Source: Ustulina deusta (taxonomy: Eukaryota; Ascomycota; Sordariomycetes; Xylariales; Xylariaceae). From it: a stretch of DNA of 64,000 nucleotides. The stretch's first letter is position 1; each line of letters opens with the position of its first letter. A program made the translations under genes and the position numbers. Shown one piece after another: positions 1-12,034 of the stretch. The stretch is taken from positions 124,001-188,000 of the forward strand of contig JAJNNX010000038.1 in NCBI GenBank assembly GCA_023159155.1, given 5' to 3'. Below the pieces are notes generated by a model. That model was not told the origin of the DNA, made no database searches, and was given only the letters and a program-made list of their open reading frames with translations.

Positions 1-866
1 CCGCCATTCTTCTCGCTCGGGAGAGACATCAACCGGGCGGCCTCGTCCAGCTGCTCTCCACAGTCGCAGCGTGCAGACCATGCTGTCTCGCCCGTATAGC
101 ATTCCGAATGTATGCGCACAAGTGGTGGGCTGCGCTGCCCAGGCGTGCCACTGGGACCATCGGGATCGACGGGGGCCGCAGGTCCCATCATGCCGCTGTG
201 TGTCCTGCCCGGGTATAGGCGTCCGGTGTAGGCGCCCCTAACCATCCGATCCATCTCCGTCTCCCCTTCTCTCGGCGCGTCGAGCGATGTGCTCCTGATA
301 TGCAATCCAAACACGATGGCCAGGTGCTCCTTCTTGTCGACGTTGTTGGTGTACAGGTGCAGAAACATTTCGGTGCCACCGACGGTTGGTATCCGCGCGC
401 GAACGACGCACCGTACCTCGGGGAGGGTCTCGAGGAGGCGGGGCTTCTTGGTGCCACAGCCGCCGGATGGGATAGACGAGTCGACGGGGACGCCGCGGGG
501 CTGCTCGCTGCGTGGTGTTGTGGTCCCTGGCGTGGCAGGAGGTGTGAAGGCCGGCGATAGGAGGGAAGGGGGAGGAAGGCCGGCTTCGCCGGAGGCAATC
601 GAGTCCAGTGTCGCCGTCGGCACTCCGAGAGTCCGGGGCGAAGGCGGCGCCACCGATGACAGGGAGAACTCTTCCCGCTCCTCATGCTGGGTGTGTCCAT
701 CGTCTTGCAGGCTGGAGATGTCTTGAACCGGCTGCGACCGTGGTGAATAGAAGGAAGGAAGGTCATGGGTCTCGTTGTGCCACGGCCTGTCGACCTCGCC
801 TCGTCTTCCGCCGCTTGTATCGTCGGGGTCGGGCGTCATTGCCCCGGCAGAGCCAAAACCAGCCAT
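1..866 (-). CDS. rib1: GTP cyclohydrolase II, N-terminal part (3' end outside window)
   Basis: First enzyme of riboflavin synthesis: opens GTP to a diaminopyrimidine phosphate, releasing formate and pyrophosphate. The reading frame starts at ATG 866 (context [13 protein letters not shown]) and stays open to base 1, giving about 288 codons with no intron. Residues 1 to about 130 are a low-complexity Ser/Pro/Thr-rich extension, as expected of filamentous fungal forms. The catalytic domain begins near [14 protein letters not shown]. The zinc-binding signature is intact: [10 protein letters not shown] followed by RCDCGEQL, that is Cys-x10-Cys-x-Cys. A second in-frame ATG at 839 is possible. The end of the domain lies off the left edge, so completeness cannot be judged. 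Other-frame ORFs over the extension are shadows. Domain identification is confident; the exact start is inferred. Confidence 0.9.
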   Translation of the reverse strand, partial: MAGFGSAGAMTPDPDDTSGGRRGEVDRPWHNETHDLPSFYSPRSQPVQDISSLQDDGHTQHEEREEFSLSSVAPPSPRTLGVPTATLDSIASGEAGLPPPSLLSPAFTPPATPGTTTPRSEQPRGVPVDSSIPSGGCGTKKPRLLETLPEVRCVVRARIPTVGGTEMFLHLYTNNVDKKEHLAIVFGLHIRSTSLDAPREGETEMDRMVRGAYTGRLYPGRTHSGMMGPAAPVDPDGPSGTPGQRSPPLVRIHSECYTGETAWSARCDCGEQLDEAARLMSLPSEKNG

Positions 867-3356
867 CCGATCGGAGACTGCGAGCTGTTCGTAAGGCCAA
901 GAAAGAGGCTGTGAATTGGCTTGAGGGGGGGGAGTTGTATGCGCTGCGGCAAAAGGTAAAAAGGTAGGATAAGTTGGTAAAAAGGCAGGTAGATACTGTA
1001 AGAAATAGTGTATCTAGATACTTCCATAAAGTACCTAGAGCAACTACATATTACCTAGAGGTAAGCAGGCAGGTACATATGTTATTACAACAGCTTGAAG
1101 TTAATTGTTTAAAAACAAGACCGATCTGACTGTAGACTTGGGGTATTCCACCGGTTTAAACCTTGAATAACGCTCGGCAATTCGGGGTTTCCAACTTGCC
1201 AGATTGAAAAAAAGCTTAATGGCCGACTATTGTACTAGAACTGTGCTTATTATTAATGAGGATGAGCCAGTCTTGTCATCAAGTGCACAATTGCGTGAGG
1301 TGGGGTACATCGTCTTAGTCATGGGTTGCTCTGGGTGCACCTATGATAGCCACGGGCTCTGCAACGGCACTGCATAGTGCTATTTATGACATGCCAGTGG
1401 GGTCATGGAAACGACTCAGCATCCTTCTAGAATAAGATAGTACCTACCTACATTAGCGCGAGAGGGGGTCCTAGGAGACGATCTCTAAGACGGTCACCGA
1501 TTTTGAAAATGGTCTCGGAAGTATGATATTCTTTTGAGCACTTTAGTTTAAATATGGTCACAGGCACAACATGGTCCCAGATTTAAAATGGTTGCCAAAT
1601 TATAATATAACCTTAGGTATTAAAGAATATTTATTTATTAGGGGTTTTTTTTTTGTACCTGTAGACCTGTAGATCTTAGTAAGTTTTTTTTGTTATAGTG
1701 TTACAGTCTAGGTGTGGCTACAATGTTTCAGTTATAGCTAGGTTTAAACCACAAGTCTATAGTTTACGGTAAGAGTATTACCATTACACGTAAGTGCTGC
1801 AATCAAACAAGGCCTCTGTTTCTGTAGAAATATGGTAGTTTTTTTGGGGGGGGGGGGGGGGGGGGGGGGGGGTATATAGGTATACCTTTCAATTACCAGT
1901 CTACTATGACTTCTAGCTGATGAAAACAAAAACCACAGCTCTACCTATCCTCTTAGTAAAGCAGTATTTGAACACTAGCTAGGATTCGACAGGGGCATAC
2001 TACTTATAGGCTCGACTTTGGCTGGCCGAGTGGTTGCTTAGAACACGTTCTATCTGTCTATTTTCGCATAATCTGCCAGCTCTCGATACACGGCTCGACA
2101 CACCAAACTAGTAAGTCCGAATATGGCATCTCAAGAAACACGGCATCCCATACCATACTTGCGACTGCATACCTGTATAGTATAGGTACTATCTTTCATG
2201 TTCTTGTGTTGTCGACCAGGTATCTCACTACCTACTGTATCATCCAACTTTCGGGAACCAGGCAGGCATTATGCTATCTGTTTGGCGACGCCTATTGATG
2301 TGATAATCGCCTCAAACAGTGTGGAAGTGTGTCTCAACCTTTGCATGAAGTCTTATGTAGTTGTATCACTGCTTATTACTGACCAAATCCAGTTCCAGCA
2401 TCCCGATTACGCAGACATGAGATCATTCTGTTAGCTATTCCGGCTGTAGATGCCAATGATATCGATGAGGGCGGCGGCAACGGTCCCAAATTGGGTGTGC
2501 ATCATGAGCCCACGTCGCATTGCTTGCTACATTGTTTGCTGCATTGTATCAACCTACAAGTAAGACGGTTACTTTGCCTTCACTGTGACGGGCTGGCCAT
2601 CGACCAGCCGTCTTGGTGATCCATCTTCTAGTGGAATCCATGGTGACAACAACAGGGTCGTGAGTAGGGAGAAACTGGACAGGCACCTATATTCCGCAGT
2701 GTCTTTGTTTGAATACCTACTTGGATTTTCGTCCTCGGCTCCCCCTTTCCTGGATTGTGGCCCTCATTCCTCCAGCGGTCGTCAACAAGGTCTCAGCAGC
2801 CTCCGGGGCGCTACCTCTCCGTCCGGGCAGAAGTCTTCGCTCACGCCTAAAAGGATTCGCCTCAGTGAAGCTGGGGCGATCTAGAATGTCGTCCCGGCCA
2901 ACATCGAGCGTTGTGATGGCGGCCGGGTTCCAACAATGCTGCTGTTGCCTTCGATGATGTTGTTATCTTTCGTAATGGTGTTGATCAATCCAATTGCTGG
3001 TTTTGGCATGGTTGCTTCCTTGCATGATTGGAAATATCCGTGGACGTCTTGTGAGAAATCCCTCCACGTGCCAGCATCCACTCACCTGCGTCATTGCGTA
3101 CCTGAGCTGCTTAGCTAATCCTTCCCATCCCGCTAATTTGGGCTAGACCCGTGGCCCATGTCGTCGGGACTATCCATTATCTACATCCAGAGTGTGCGTA
3201 TCTTATCCTAATTGCCTGCCTACCTCCTACAACCGCCTAGCTTTTGGTACCTATCGCGATTTATTATTGTTTGTAGGTATCATTCAACTACTACATCAAT
3301 ATCGGGCATAGGGGGCCATTTCCTGATGCGCCGACAACGCTGCGTCCTCCTGAATC
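867..3356. other. Intergenic, no convincing gene
   Basis: About 2.5 kb between the rib1 start and the transporter. It holds TACCTA/TAGGTA-rich patches (1015-1080), a 27-base G run (1846-1872) and A+T-rich stretches near 1600-1750. Short overlapping ORFs occur on both strands at 2585-3118, and a minus-strand reading near 2740-2930 is open for about 70 codons (WNPAAITTLDVGRDD near its start). I recognise no family, and there is no coherent splice model, so it is left unannotated. It may be a decayed gene. Confidence 0.5.
1846..1872 (+). repeat. Homopolymer of 27 G
   Basis: Uninterrupted G run preceded by a short T run. It could form a G-quadruplex on the + strand. Runs of this length are prone to slippage and assembly error, so the exact length is uncertain. 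Confidence 0.9.
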
Positions 3357-5007
3357 ATGCCCACGCTGCGGCAGTACATGAGGGACGTCTCTCCATTCCT
3401 CCTCCTACTCGTCATCATTAGCACACTGGGCCCGCTGCAGTTTGGATTCCATCTTGTAAGCCCCTGCTCTCCTCCCGCTTTCTAGAGTCAAGCAGTCAGT
3501 CGTGTACCAGCTAGCTGACATGCTCTGCCACGATTCCTGCTAGGCTGAGCTCAACGCACCACAAGATGTCATCTCCTGCCGCGTCCCCAAGTCGTCCGTG
3601 TCGTCGAGGCTTTCCGCCGCCTTTTCGACTTGGTCGTCGTCAAGCTCGAACCGCGCCCCTGCCACCACAGCCTTACCTGGCTGTATCCCCATGAATGACG
3701 CCCAATTTGCCGTCGTGTCGAGCATGTTCACCCTTGGCGGTCTAGTCGGTGCACTTGCGGCTGGTCCCATATCTTCCGCTCGAGGACGACTCTTCACCAT
3801 GCGTTTGACTGGTCTATTCTTCGTCGCCGGATCTGTTCCCCTGACTCTGGGAATATCCATTGCCGTTATGTCCGTCGGAAGGATTCTGTCTGGCATAGGT
3901 GCTGGTGCGGCCACCGTCATCGTCCCCATCTACATCAGCGAGGTCGCGCCTCCTCGCGAACGGGGCACTTTTGGAGCCATGACTCAAATCAGCATCGACG
4001 TCGGCATCCTGGGAACGCAGACACTGGGCTACTTTCTAAGCACCGAGTCTACCTGGAGATGGATCTTTGCTGTCGGCATCATCATCGCCGCCCTCCAAAT
4101 TCTTGGCCTCTTAATCATTCCTGAAAGCCCGGCATGGTTGGCCACTCATAAGAACGTCTCCCAAGCCAAGCGTACCCTGCAGCGGATTCGCGGCAAGCAC
4201 TACAACATCGAGGAGGAGACCGCCTCCTGGGACTCGAGCGCCGCTTTACCTGAGGAAGAGGCACTTCTCGATGACTCCTCGACTACGCTGGTTATCTCAA
4301 GTCCTAGAAGAGCTTCGGTTTCGAGCAGGGCGAGCGGGAAGTCTAATTCTCACTTGGGCTTCTTTGAAGTTGTCAGAGATGTACAGTATCGCCCGGCCCT
4401 AGTGGCAGCTATGGGGGTCATGTGTGCCCAGCAACTGTGCGGCATCAATTCCATCATCATGTATTCGGTGTCTCTACTGAAGGATCTCTTACCCATAAAT
4501 TCGGCGTTGTTGACAATTATCATCTCCGCCATCAATCTTGTCACGACTATCGCGTGCTCGCCATTACCCGACAAACTTGGGAGAAAGACCTGCCTACTTC
4601 TCTCCATCTTCGGTCAAGGAGCAAGCGCACTCGCACTAGCCTTGTCGATAGTTTTTGGGGCCAAGATCCTCTCCGCTATTTCCGTGCTGTTCTTTGTAGC
4701 CTTTTTTGCTGTTGGCCTGGGCCCCGTCCCCTTCATTCTCGCATCTGAGATGGTAGGTCCCGAAGCGGTAGGCGCTGTCCAGTCCTGCTGTCTCGGAGCC
4801 AATTACCTTGCTACATTCTTGGTAGCTCAGTTTTTCCCGATTATCAATCTCGCCTTGAATGAACGGTTTGGTGGCGGCGGCTGGGTCTACTTTCTCTTTA
4901 CGGGGTTGGCCTTCCTTTGCGGTTTGTTCGTAATGTGGCGTGTGCCGGAGACCAAGGGAAAGAAGGATGTGGATGAGGTCTGGGGACGAACACGGCGCCT
5001 AGACTAG
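3357..5007 (+). CDS. MFS sugar (hexose-type) transporter
   Basis: Twelve-helix plasma- or organelle-membrane sugar transporter of the major facilitator superfamily, closest by eye to the fungal Vps73-like branch. Exon 1 is 3357-3455 (33 codons, ends GPLQFGFHL). A phase-0 intron runs 3456-3543 (GTAAGC to CTAG, with branch site GCTGAC). Exon 2 is 3544-5007 and resumes with AELNAPQDVISC, a family signature. Total 520 residues, the usual length. Seen in exon 2: the R-x-G-R-R-like loop decayed to ARGRLF, GRILSGIGAG in helix 4, PESPAWL after helix 6, a 70-residue acidic/Ser-rich cytoplasmic loop, QQLCGINSIIMYS in helix 7, PDKLGRK, and PETKG near the C-terminus. It converges on the racemase gene with a 54-bp gap. 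The substrate cannot be read from sequence. Confidence 0.9.
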
Positions 5008-5061
5008 GGGTATTTTCCACGCATCATTTGGTATGTATGAATAGCGCTCAATCCATTGATC

Positions 5062-6120
5062 TCATGGTTTTCGCCCAGGGCGTAACCGTTGATTTCTAAT
5101 TATGTGGTCTACTTGCATGACTCCGGCTCTGATACCATCGATAACATGAAGGGTGGAGTAAGCAAATTCCTCGTTTCGTTCATCATTGGCAGCCTCGCGA
5201 ATGATGTCCTCTAGACCCGCCATTCCCGCACATCCCATCACGATGACATGGATCTCGCCAACATCTAACAAGCGCTTCGTAGCGTTCTTCAGCTTCTGTC
5301 TAACAACAGCCGGGTCAACACCGTGATGGAAGTCAGACGCGCTCAGTCCAGTAGACTCAACGCCAGCAAACTTTGCATTCCCATCCTTCACGTCTGCCCC
5401 TAAAAAGGCCTTGACGCCATCGGACAAGTGATCCTCCCAGAATTTCCCTGTGGTGACGATGCCCCATTTCTGGCCGGGACAGAGCAGCGAGATGGCAGCG
5501 AGAACACTGGCCTCGAAGATGCCGGTCACGGCACAGCTTGGCCCGCTTGACAACTGTAGCTTCGGCACTAAGGGATGGACGCTGAAGCAAGCCACGACGA
5601 TGCCGTGGTACCGACCGACAGTGTCCAAGTCGGCGAGCACGGCGTCCGTACTCTTCTGGATGTCGTCGCCATCGTTGATGCTAGGTGGGCAACTCGACGG
5701 GCCCGTGTACGTATACACTTCGGTTGACTGCATCCATAGAAGATCAGTAATACGGTCGAGGCAAGTGGCGGACAGGAAAAATAGCCGACCACTCCCGAGA
5801 ACAGGGATCGGGGTGGTTACGTGCATATGGGAGGTCAACTAAAACATTTCAAGTCAGTGCTTATATTCTTCTTCGATAGCAATGAAATCGCCTTCAGAGT
5901 GCTGCAAGTTCCGGGCGATGCCAAGCTCGAAGTTCACAAGAGCGATCAGACCGTGGCATGCACCGATGAATGAACAGAAATAGAATATCAACAGCTAGTC
6001 TTATCGAGTCTACTTACTATCTTCGAGGACTGCTTTCATTCCATCTGTCATAGCTGAGGATGAGTTGGGGTTTAGGAGCAGGATCTTACTGCCCTGTCCT
6101 CTGACAAGCGTGGTAGACAT
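5062..6120 (-). CDS. Hydantoin / Asp-Glu racemase family protein (Dcg1-like)
   Basis: Cofactor-independent racemase family with two catalytic cysteines, related to yeast Dcg1, which is linked to allantoin/nitrogen catabolism. Exon 1 is 6018-6120 (starts MSTTLVRGQG, includes KILLLNPNSSSAM). Intron 1 is 5839-6017 (GTAAGT to TTTTAG). Exon 2 is a micro-exon, 5821-5838, read as IDLPYA. The last exon ends at stop 5062-5064 and contains TYTGPSSCPPSINDG, the first active Cys in VVACFSVHP and the second in MGCAGMAG. The obvious acceptor (CAG, exon from 5727) breaks phase. An AAG acceptor starting the exon at 5717 closes phase and gives 258 residues. The family call is confident; the middle splice junction is not. 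Convergent with the transporter, divergent from arp2. Confidence 0.8.
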
Positions 6121-6806
6121 TCTGTCGGTGCAAGTTGAAGCTAGGTTATATCCAGAAGCACCTTCTCATCGGGGGGCTTTTCAAGATAATTGAAGCGAAT
6201 AATTCCGTCACTCATGTTATACACATTTGCAAATTAGACATGGATTGAGTCAGAGGATTATGATATCGTTACTTAATACATTGTATAATACATTACCTAA
6301 GGTCACGGATATATGATTAAAAATTGATAGGTGGCACTCAACCCGCTAGCTATGTCATTTCCAATTGGGCTCGGCGGGGTTTGGTGGATTAGGTAGGGTC
6401 TCGATGCGGGGGTTCAAGGACATTTAGGTTATCGAAGTGCCTCCCTGCCTCGGACAGGGATATGGCCACATACCCCGTAATGTACGAAGCTAAGTACCCC
6501 TGCTTCCAGGAAGAGGAAGCACAGCCACGATTATAGCCACACCATCAATTTACCTGTCTGCCATGTACAGAGGAGGTCTGACGACGACTGCCTCCTTGTC
6601 ACTTCGTCCTATCTCCCGTCTCCCGCCCCCCTCCGCTGTCACAACCACAATTTAGAAGTTTCGTACCTCAAATCGGGCTCTCCCTCTCCCTCCTATATTT
6701 CCCCCCAAAACGCTCCTGGTGGCTCGAGACTCGGCCCGTTTGATCCTCTCGGGCGAGCCGTGGCAATCTTCGTGCTCGGACAATACGCCCGAGAGAGAAA
6801 GCAATC
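6121..6806. promoter_or_regulatory. Shared upstream region of the racemase and arp2
   Basis: A 686-bp divergent intergenic stretch. It holds an A+T-rich part (6180-6330) on the racemase side and a pyrimidine-rich part (6590-6720) just before arp2, typical of fungal promoters. No specific transcription-factor site can be assigned. Confidence 0.45.
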
Positions 6807-8154
6807 ATGACAGCTCCTCCTATCGGTTGGTAGTAACCTCCCCGATGTCACGGCGCTTCGGTGCCTTTGTGTGCGCGTGTCTTTAATTATATTCTTGCGC
6901 CTCCGTTTCTGACATGGACATGAACTAGTTCTCGATGGAGGCACCGGCTTCTTAAAGGTCGGATATGCCGCCCAGAATTTCCCCGAGCACCAATTCCCCT
7001 CTATCGTCGGTCGACCGATCCTGCGAACCGAAGAACGAGGCAGTGGCAATGACATCGCCATCAAAGATATCATGTGCGGCGACGAGGCTGCTGCCGCCCG
7101 CACCATGCTTCAGATCACCTATCCCATGGAGAACGGCATCGTCAAGAGGTGGGATGATATGCAGCATCTATGGGACTTCACCTTCTTCGAGAAGATGCAG
7201 ATCGACCCCCGTGGCCGCAAGATCCTGCTCACCGAGCCCCCCATGAACCCTCTGAAGAACCGAGAGCAGATGTGCGAGGTCATGTTCGAGCGTTACGAGT
7301 TCGGTGGCGTCTACGTCGCCATTCAGGCTGTGCTAGCCTTGTATGCGCAAGGTGTGTGTGGCTGTCCCCGAGTTATCTAATACCATGTTTGCTACGATTA
7401 TTGACGATATACGGTCCCTCTAGGTCTAAGCTCCGGTGTAGTAGTCGATTCTGGTGATGGTGTCACACACATTGTCCCCGTCTACGAATCCGTCGTCCTC
7501 AACCACCTGACCCGGAGGTTAGACGTTGCCGGTCGCGACGTCACACGCAATCTCATAGCTCTTCTTCTACGGAGGGGTTATGCCCTGAATCGAACCGCCG
7601 ATTTTGAGACGGTCCGTCAGATCAAGGAAAAACTCTGCTATGTGTCGTATGACCTGGAACTGGACAAGCGCCTGAGCGAAGATACTACGGTACTGGTAGA
7701 GAGCTACACGCTTCCCGATGGCCGCGTGATCCGAGTAGGAAGCGAGCGGTTTGAGGCTCCCGAATGTCTTTTCCAACCTCACCTCGTCGATTGTGAGCAA
7801 CCGGGTATTGCCGAATTCCTCTTCAACACGATCCAGTCCGCCGACGTCGACGTCCGCTCCTCTTTGTTTAAGGCGATAGTGCTTTCGGGTGGCAGTAGCA
7901 TGTACCCGGGTCTACCATCGAGACTGGAAAAAGAGCTGAAGCAGCTGTGGCTTACGCGCGTTCTTGGAGGTGACCCTGAACGACTGAATAAGTTCAAGGT
8001 TAGGATAGAGGACCCACCGCGTCGGAGACACATGGTTTTCCTAGGCGGTGCCGTGCTTGCCAACATTATGGCCGACAATGAAAGTATGTGGATATCCAAG
8101 GAAGAGTGGGCAGAACAAGGACCGAGAGTCCTCGAAAAACTGGGACCACGTTAG
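6807..8154 (+). CDS. arp2: Actin-related protein 2 (Arp2/3 complex subunit)
   Basis: ATP-binding actin-fold subunit that, with Arp3, forms the nucleation seed for branched actin filaments at endocytic patches. Three exons: 6807-6825 (MTAPPI plus one base), 6929-7351 and 7424-8154, joined through phase-1 introns. The joined protein has 390 residues, matching the 390-391 of yeast Arp2. Seen: [13 protein letters not shown] (phosphate loop 1), [28 protein letters not shown] (phosphate loop 2), [15 protein letters not shown] and FLGGAVLA in the C-terminal actin subdomain. The first donor (GTTGGT) is weak, but the 19-nt first exon is needed to make the conserved N-terminus. Downstream flank is A+T-rich. 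Very confident. Confidence 0.95.
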
Positions 8155-9155
8155 AAGAGGAAGGGAAAGAGAGTGGACAAGAAGGATTTTGGTGTTTGGG
8201 GCCTTGTAGGCTTCATTTCTATCCGAGAAATACAACGAAATGAAGAGTGATCCCGAATCGAGACGTCGAGGTGTATTCAACGCCTTTGTCATCATATCGT
8301 GCTACATTCCCGGCGAGCGTTGGCACTTCTCGCATTCTGATGACTTATATACACAAAATCTTACCTTTTTACCCTACAGCTCGCTACGTTTATTGTATCT
8401 GAATGGCCTATTGATCCGATAAGCCTGACATACTAAGATAAGATACGGCATTCCATATAGAAATCAAGATCAAAAGATAGGAACAACGCCTAAAGCCCTT
8501 TAACCCCCTATTCCTAGGGATTCTGTAATTCGATTAATGTCCTCTACCTCGGTATCTAGAAGGTAGGTACCTAATGTAGCTACCATCATGACTCCGTGCG
8601 GAAGTCGGTACAGCACTGCCCCACACTTTGATATTACGTACCTACCTACCTATGTCACCGAGCCACAACGGTTTGTTCTCAAAATGGCTAGCTACATGTA
8701 CATACCTAATGTATTAGTAAGACAGAGAGGGTATGCCTAACACCTACCTGGTAATACCTACCTATCTTAGATTTTGTATCGTAAACATCCAGCGATCTAT
8801 ATACAACAGCTGTTACAACTGTCCACTCCTTAGATATTCTAATACGGTGTTTTGTCATTGTCGATCGTTCTACTGACCTAACATATCCATCGCCGCCCAA
8901 GCACCCACTTTTCCGGATCTACCCTCGTCCTCGTCCTCACATCCACTCTCACTCTCACCCTCACCCTCAGTCACCGAGTCATTTCACATATCCAATGACT
9001 CCAAATTAATTAATACCACAAGTACATGAAAGCCATCGCCACCGTCGGAGTGTGATTGCCTCCTGTCTCACCGTAGCTTCCAGGCTTCCGGGGGAGGGGG
9101 GCGTTTTGCTCCTTCGCACAACACACGATAGCCGGTAGCCAGCAGCCAGCCAGCC
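8155..9155. other. Intergenic region between arp2 and ssn3
   Basis: About 1 kb. The first part is the presumed arp2 3' UTR. 8550-8780 is crowded with TACCTA/TAGGTA hexamers. 8920-8975 is a pyrimidine-rich tract (TCACTCTCACCC-type repeats) lying in the ssn3 promoter. No gene seen. Confidence 0.5.
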
Positions 9156-11011
9156 ATGAGTCTCACAAACCCACCCTCGGCAGCATCGGGGCCCGCCTCG
9201 GTATCCGCGCGACCTCAGACTTTAAAAAGGAGTGTCCAGGCTGCATTTGAAGGTAAGACTTTTGTTATTGCTTCGGGTCCGGGTTGTAGATGAAAACCGC
9301 CCCCTTTTTTCCCTCCGTTTCGCTCCGTCATTGTCGAGCGATAGAGCATCGCATAGGGGCACTCTCCTACCCTGCAGACGAGTATATTCATGCACACATA
9401 CGTTTATCGTTAATATCATGGTTATGGGTCGCTCTGGCCACGATGGGAGAACTTACCATCGCACAAGTGTCGCCGCCAACAGTGAGTGCTCCCAGGAGGC
9501 AATTGTCGGGTGCAGGTCATTTGTCCAAACTCCTCGTCATGTCTCAGTCACTGGCTCGTCTCTTCCTCTCCCCATGACGACCCCAACCACCGGGAAAAGC
9601 AGCAGTCATCTGCTTAAGCCATACGAGATATCATCCACACCATGGGCTGACCAACTCTCTCATGGATCTAGATCCCAGCGACCGAGGTGCCAAGGTAGGT
9701 TACCAGTCCAAGGTCAAGGTGATGGACAAGTACCGCGTCGTAGGGTTCATTAGCAGCGGAACTTATGGGCGCGTGTACAAGGCACACGGGCGGCAGGGCC
9801 AGCCGGGCGACTTCGCCATCAAGAAGTTCAAGCCCGACAAGGAGGGCGAGCAGATCCAGTACACCGGCATCTCTCAGTCTGCCATCCGAGAGATGGCCCT
9901 CTGCTCCGAGCTGCGCCATGACAACGTCATCCGCCTGATCGAGATCATCCTCGAGGACAAGTGCATCTTCATGGTCTTCGAGTACGCCGAGCACGACCTG
10001 CTGCAGATCATCCACCACCATACCCAGCAGCCACGCCACAGCATCCCGCCCACCACCGTCAAGAGCATCATGTTTCAGCTGCTCAACGGTTGCCAGTACC
10101 TGCACACCAATTGGGTGCTGCACCGCGACCTCAAGCCCGCCAACATCATGGTGACCTCGTCGGGGCACGTCAAGATCGGGGATCTCGGGCTTGCGCGGCT
10201 GTTTAACAAGCCGCTGCACTCCCTCTTTAGCGGCGATAAGGTCGTCGTGACTATATGGTATCGGGCGCCTGAGTTGCTGCTGGGGAGCCGCCACTACACG
10301 CCCGCCATCGACCTATGGGCAGTGGGATGCATCTTCGCCGAGCTACTCTCGCTCCGTCCCATCTTCAAGGGCGAGGAGGCGAAGATGGACAAGAAGACCG
10401 TCCCTTTCCAGCGCAACCAGATGCAGAAGATCGTCGAGATCATGGGCCTGCCCAACAAGGAGCGCTGGCCCCTCCTGACGAGTATGCCCGAGTACAGCAA
10501 CCTGTCCACGCTCACGCCGCCCATGCTACACCCAGGCCATCACCACCACCCTCACCATCCACACCATCCGCACCACAAGTCATCGTCAGCAGCAGCTTCG
10601 ACGAGCCATCTAGAAAAGTGGTACTACAGCACCATTAACGCACACGCTTCGACCTCGTCCCCGGCGTCGAACGGCAGCCTCACATCCCTCGGGGCAGAGG
10701 GGTACAGACTCCTGGCCGGTCTCCTCGAATACGACCCCGAGAAGCGGTTGACAGCCGCACAGGCGCTACACCATCCCTTCTTCGGCGGGTCGGGTTCCGC
10801 CTCTAGTATGGGGATGGGCAATGCTTCGAACACCGAGCGGATTAGCGGGAACTGCTTCGAGGGGCTCAAGACGGCATACCCAACGCGCCGCGTTAGCCAG
10901 GATGATAACGATATCCGCACGAGTAGCCTTCCGGGCACGAAGCGATCGGGGTTGCCGGATGACAGTCTCGTGGGCGTTTCGCGACCCGTCAAGAGAGTGA
11001 AAGAGGCATAG
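9156..11011 (+). CDS. ssn3: Cyclin-dependent kinase Ssn3/Cdk8 (Mediator kinase module)
   Basis: Serine/threonine kinase that pairs with cyclin C (Ssn8) in the Mediator kinase module and regulates RNA polymerase II transcription in the nucleus. Exon 1 is 9156-9252 (32 codons plus one base, starts [11 protein letters not shown]). A long 419-nt intron runs 9253-9671 with branch site CTGAC at 9648. Exon 2 is 9672-11011. Phase 1 closes exactly and gives 478 residues. Seen: glycine loop [11 protein letters not shown], catalytic loop [16 protein letters not shown] in place of the usual DFG (normal in Cdk8 kinases), [46 protein letters not shown]. Between the C-lobe and EKWYYSTI lies a His-rich insert (10540-10578) not expected in the core. 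An ATG at 9662 lies inside the intron by this model. Confidence 0.94.
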
Positions 11012-11996
11012 TCCGCTTCTTACAAGAGTACGGAGCGTAGAGCCTCCCGTAGGCGCGTTTCTCGTGCAAGAAATATGGGAAAAGGAAAGAAAAAGGAAAG
11101 AAAGGAGAGGACGAAACCGGAACTATCCATTTATATTACAATCGGAACGACCGAAGTAATTTTTTTATTATCGCCTCTTCGTCGCTCGCAACAGATAACT
11201 GGCAAAATAACTCAAATACTTAATCACTTCGTCGATGATTCAGAAGGGTTCTCTAAGGGTTGGTCAGGCCAGGTCAAGTCATACAGTGGCGCAGAGGCCT
11301 GTGTCTGCTTCTACGTTTACGAAAAGAAGGTTATGCATAGCTAGGCGTTCAGGGACATTATGATCATGACATATCTAGTATAAAGACACGCAGGCAGGAG
11401 AAATGGACATATCAATAAAACAACAATGTAGTACAGCTATACAACTGCCATTCCATGGCGATTTCTTCCATGTCGCAATCTTTCCTCCCCCTCCAAGATC
11501 CTCCTACGGGTGATATTGTCTTCTCCCTTATCCCTCAAGTGGCATCGTATCCTACTAGAACAAAGTATCCGAACATAAGACAGTCGGGTATTTATTTCAT
11601 ATACCGAAACCCTCAATCCAACCCCTTTCCACCTCTACTCTTTCTCGTTTCTTGTAGATAACTAGGTAATCAACAACAGTCTGGTATGTTCTTAGCCTCA
11701 TTAGGACCGTGCTTTCTACACTTGGACCGAGAGGTGGGTTTCGAATTCCTTCTTTCCTTTCCTTTTCCCAGTAGGCAATGAGTAAGTAGGTATGAAATTA
11801 GCCCCGCCGCCCGCCCTTCCCCCCCTTAACCAACCCAGTTGGATTCGTGACAATCGCCGAGGGGTATTATATGTTGTCTCGAGGTAGCCTACCTCGCATC
11901 CCTGAAGGACGACATGCAAAACAACGAAGCGACACCATTTCGCACCCGTACCTGAAAGATATTGTCGAGATCATGGAAATAGTTACCTAACTTGCT

Positions 11997-12034
<38 letters not shown>

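Noticed and set aside
188..766. 192-codon minus ORF near the left edge
   Set aside because: Out of frame with GTP cyclohydrolase II, whose frame holds the zinc site.
2585..3118. Overlapping ORFs on both strands
   Set aside because: No family match; coding strand cannot be decided. Kept only as a note in the intergenic entry.
9668..10294. 208-codon ORF antisense to ssn3
   Set aside because: Leu/Val/Asp-rich mirror of kinase codons.
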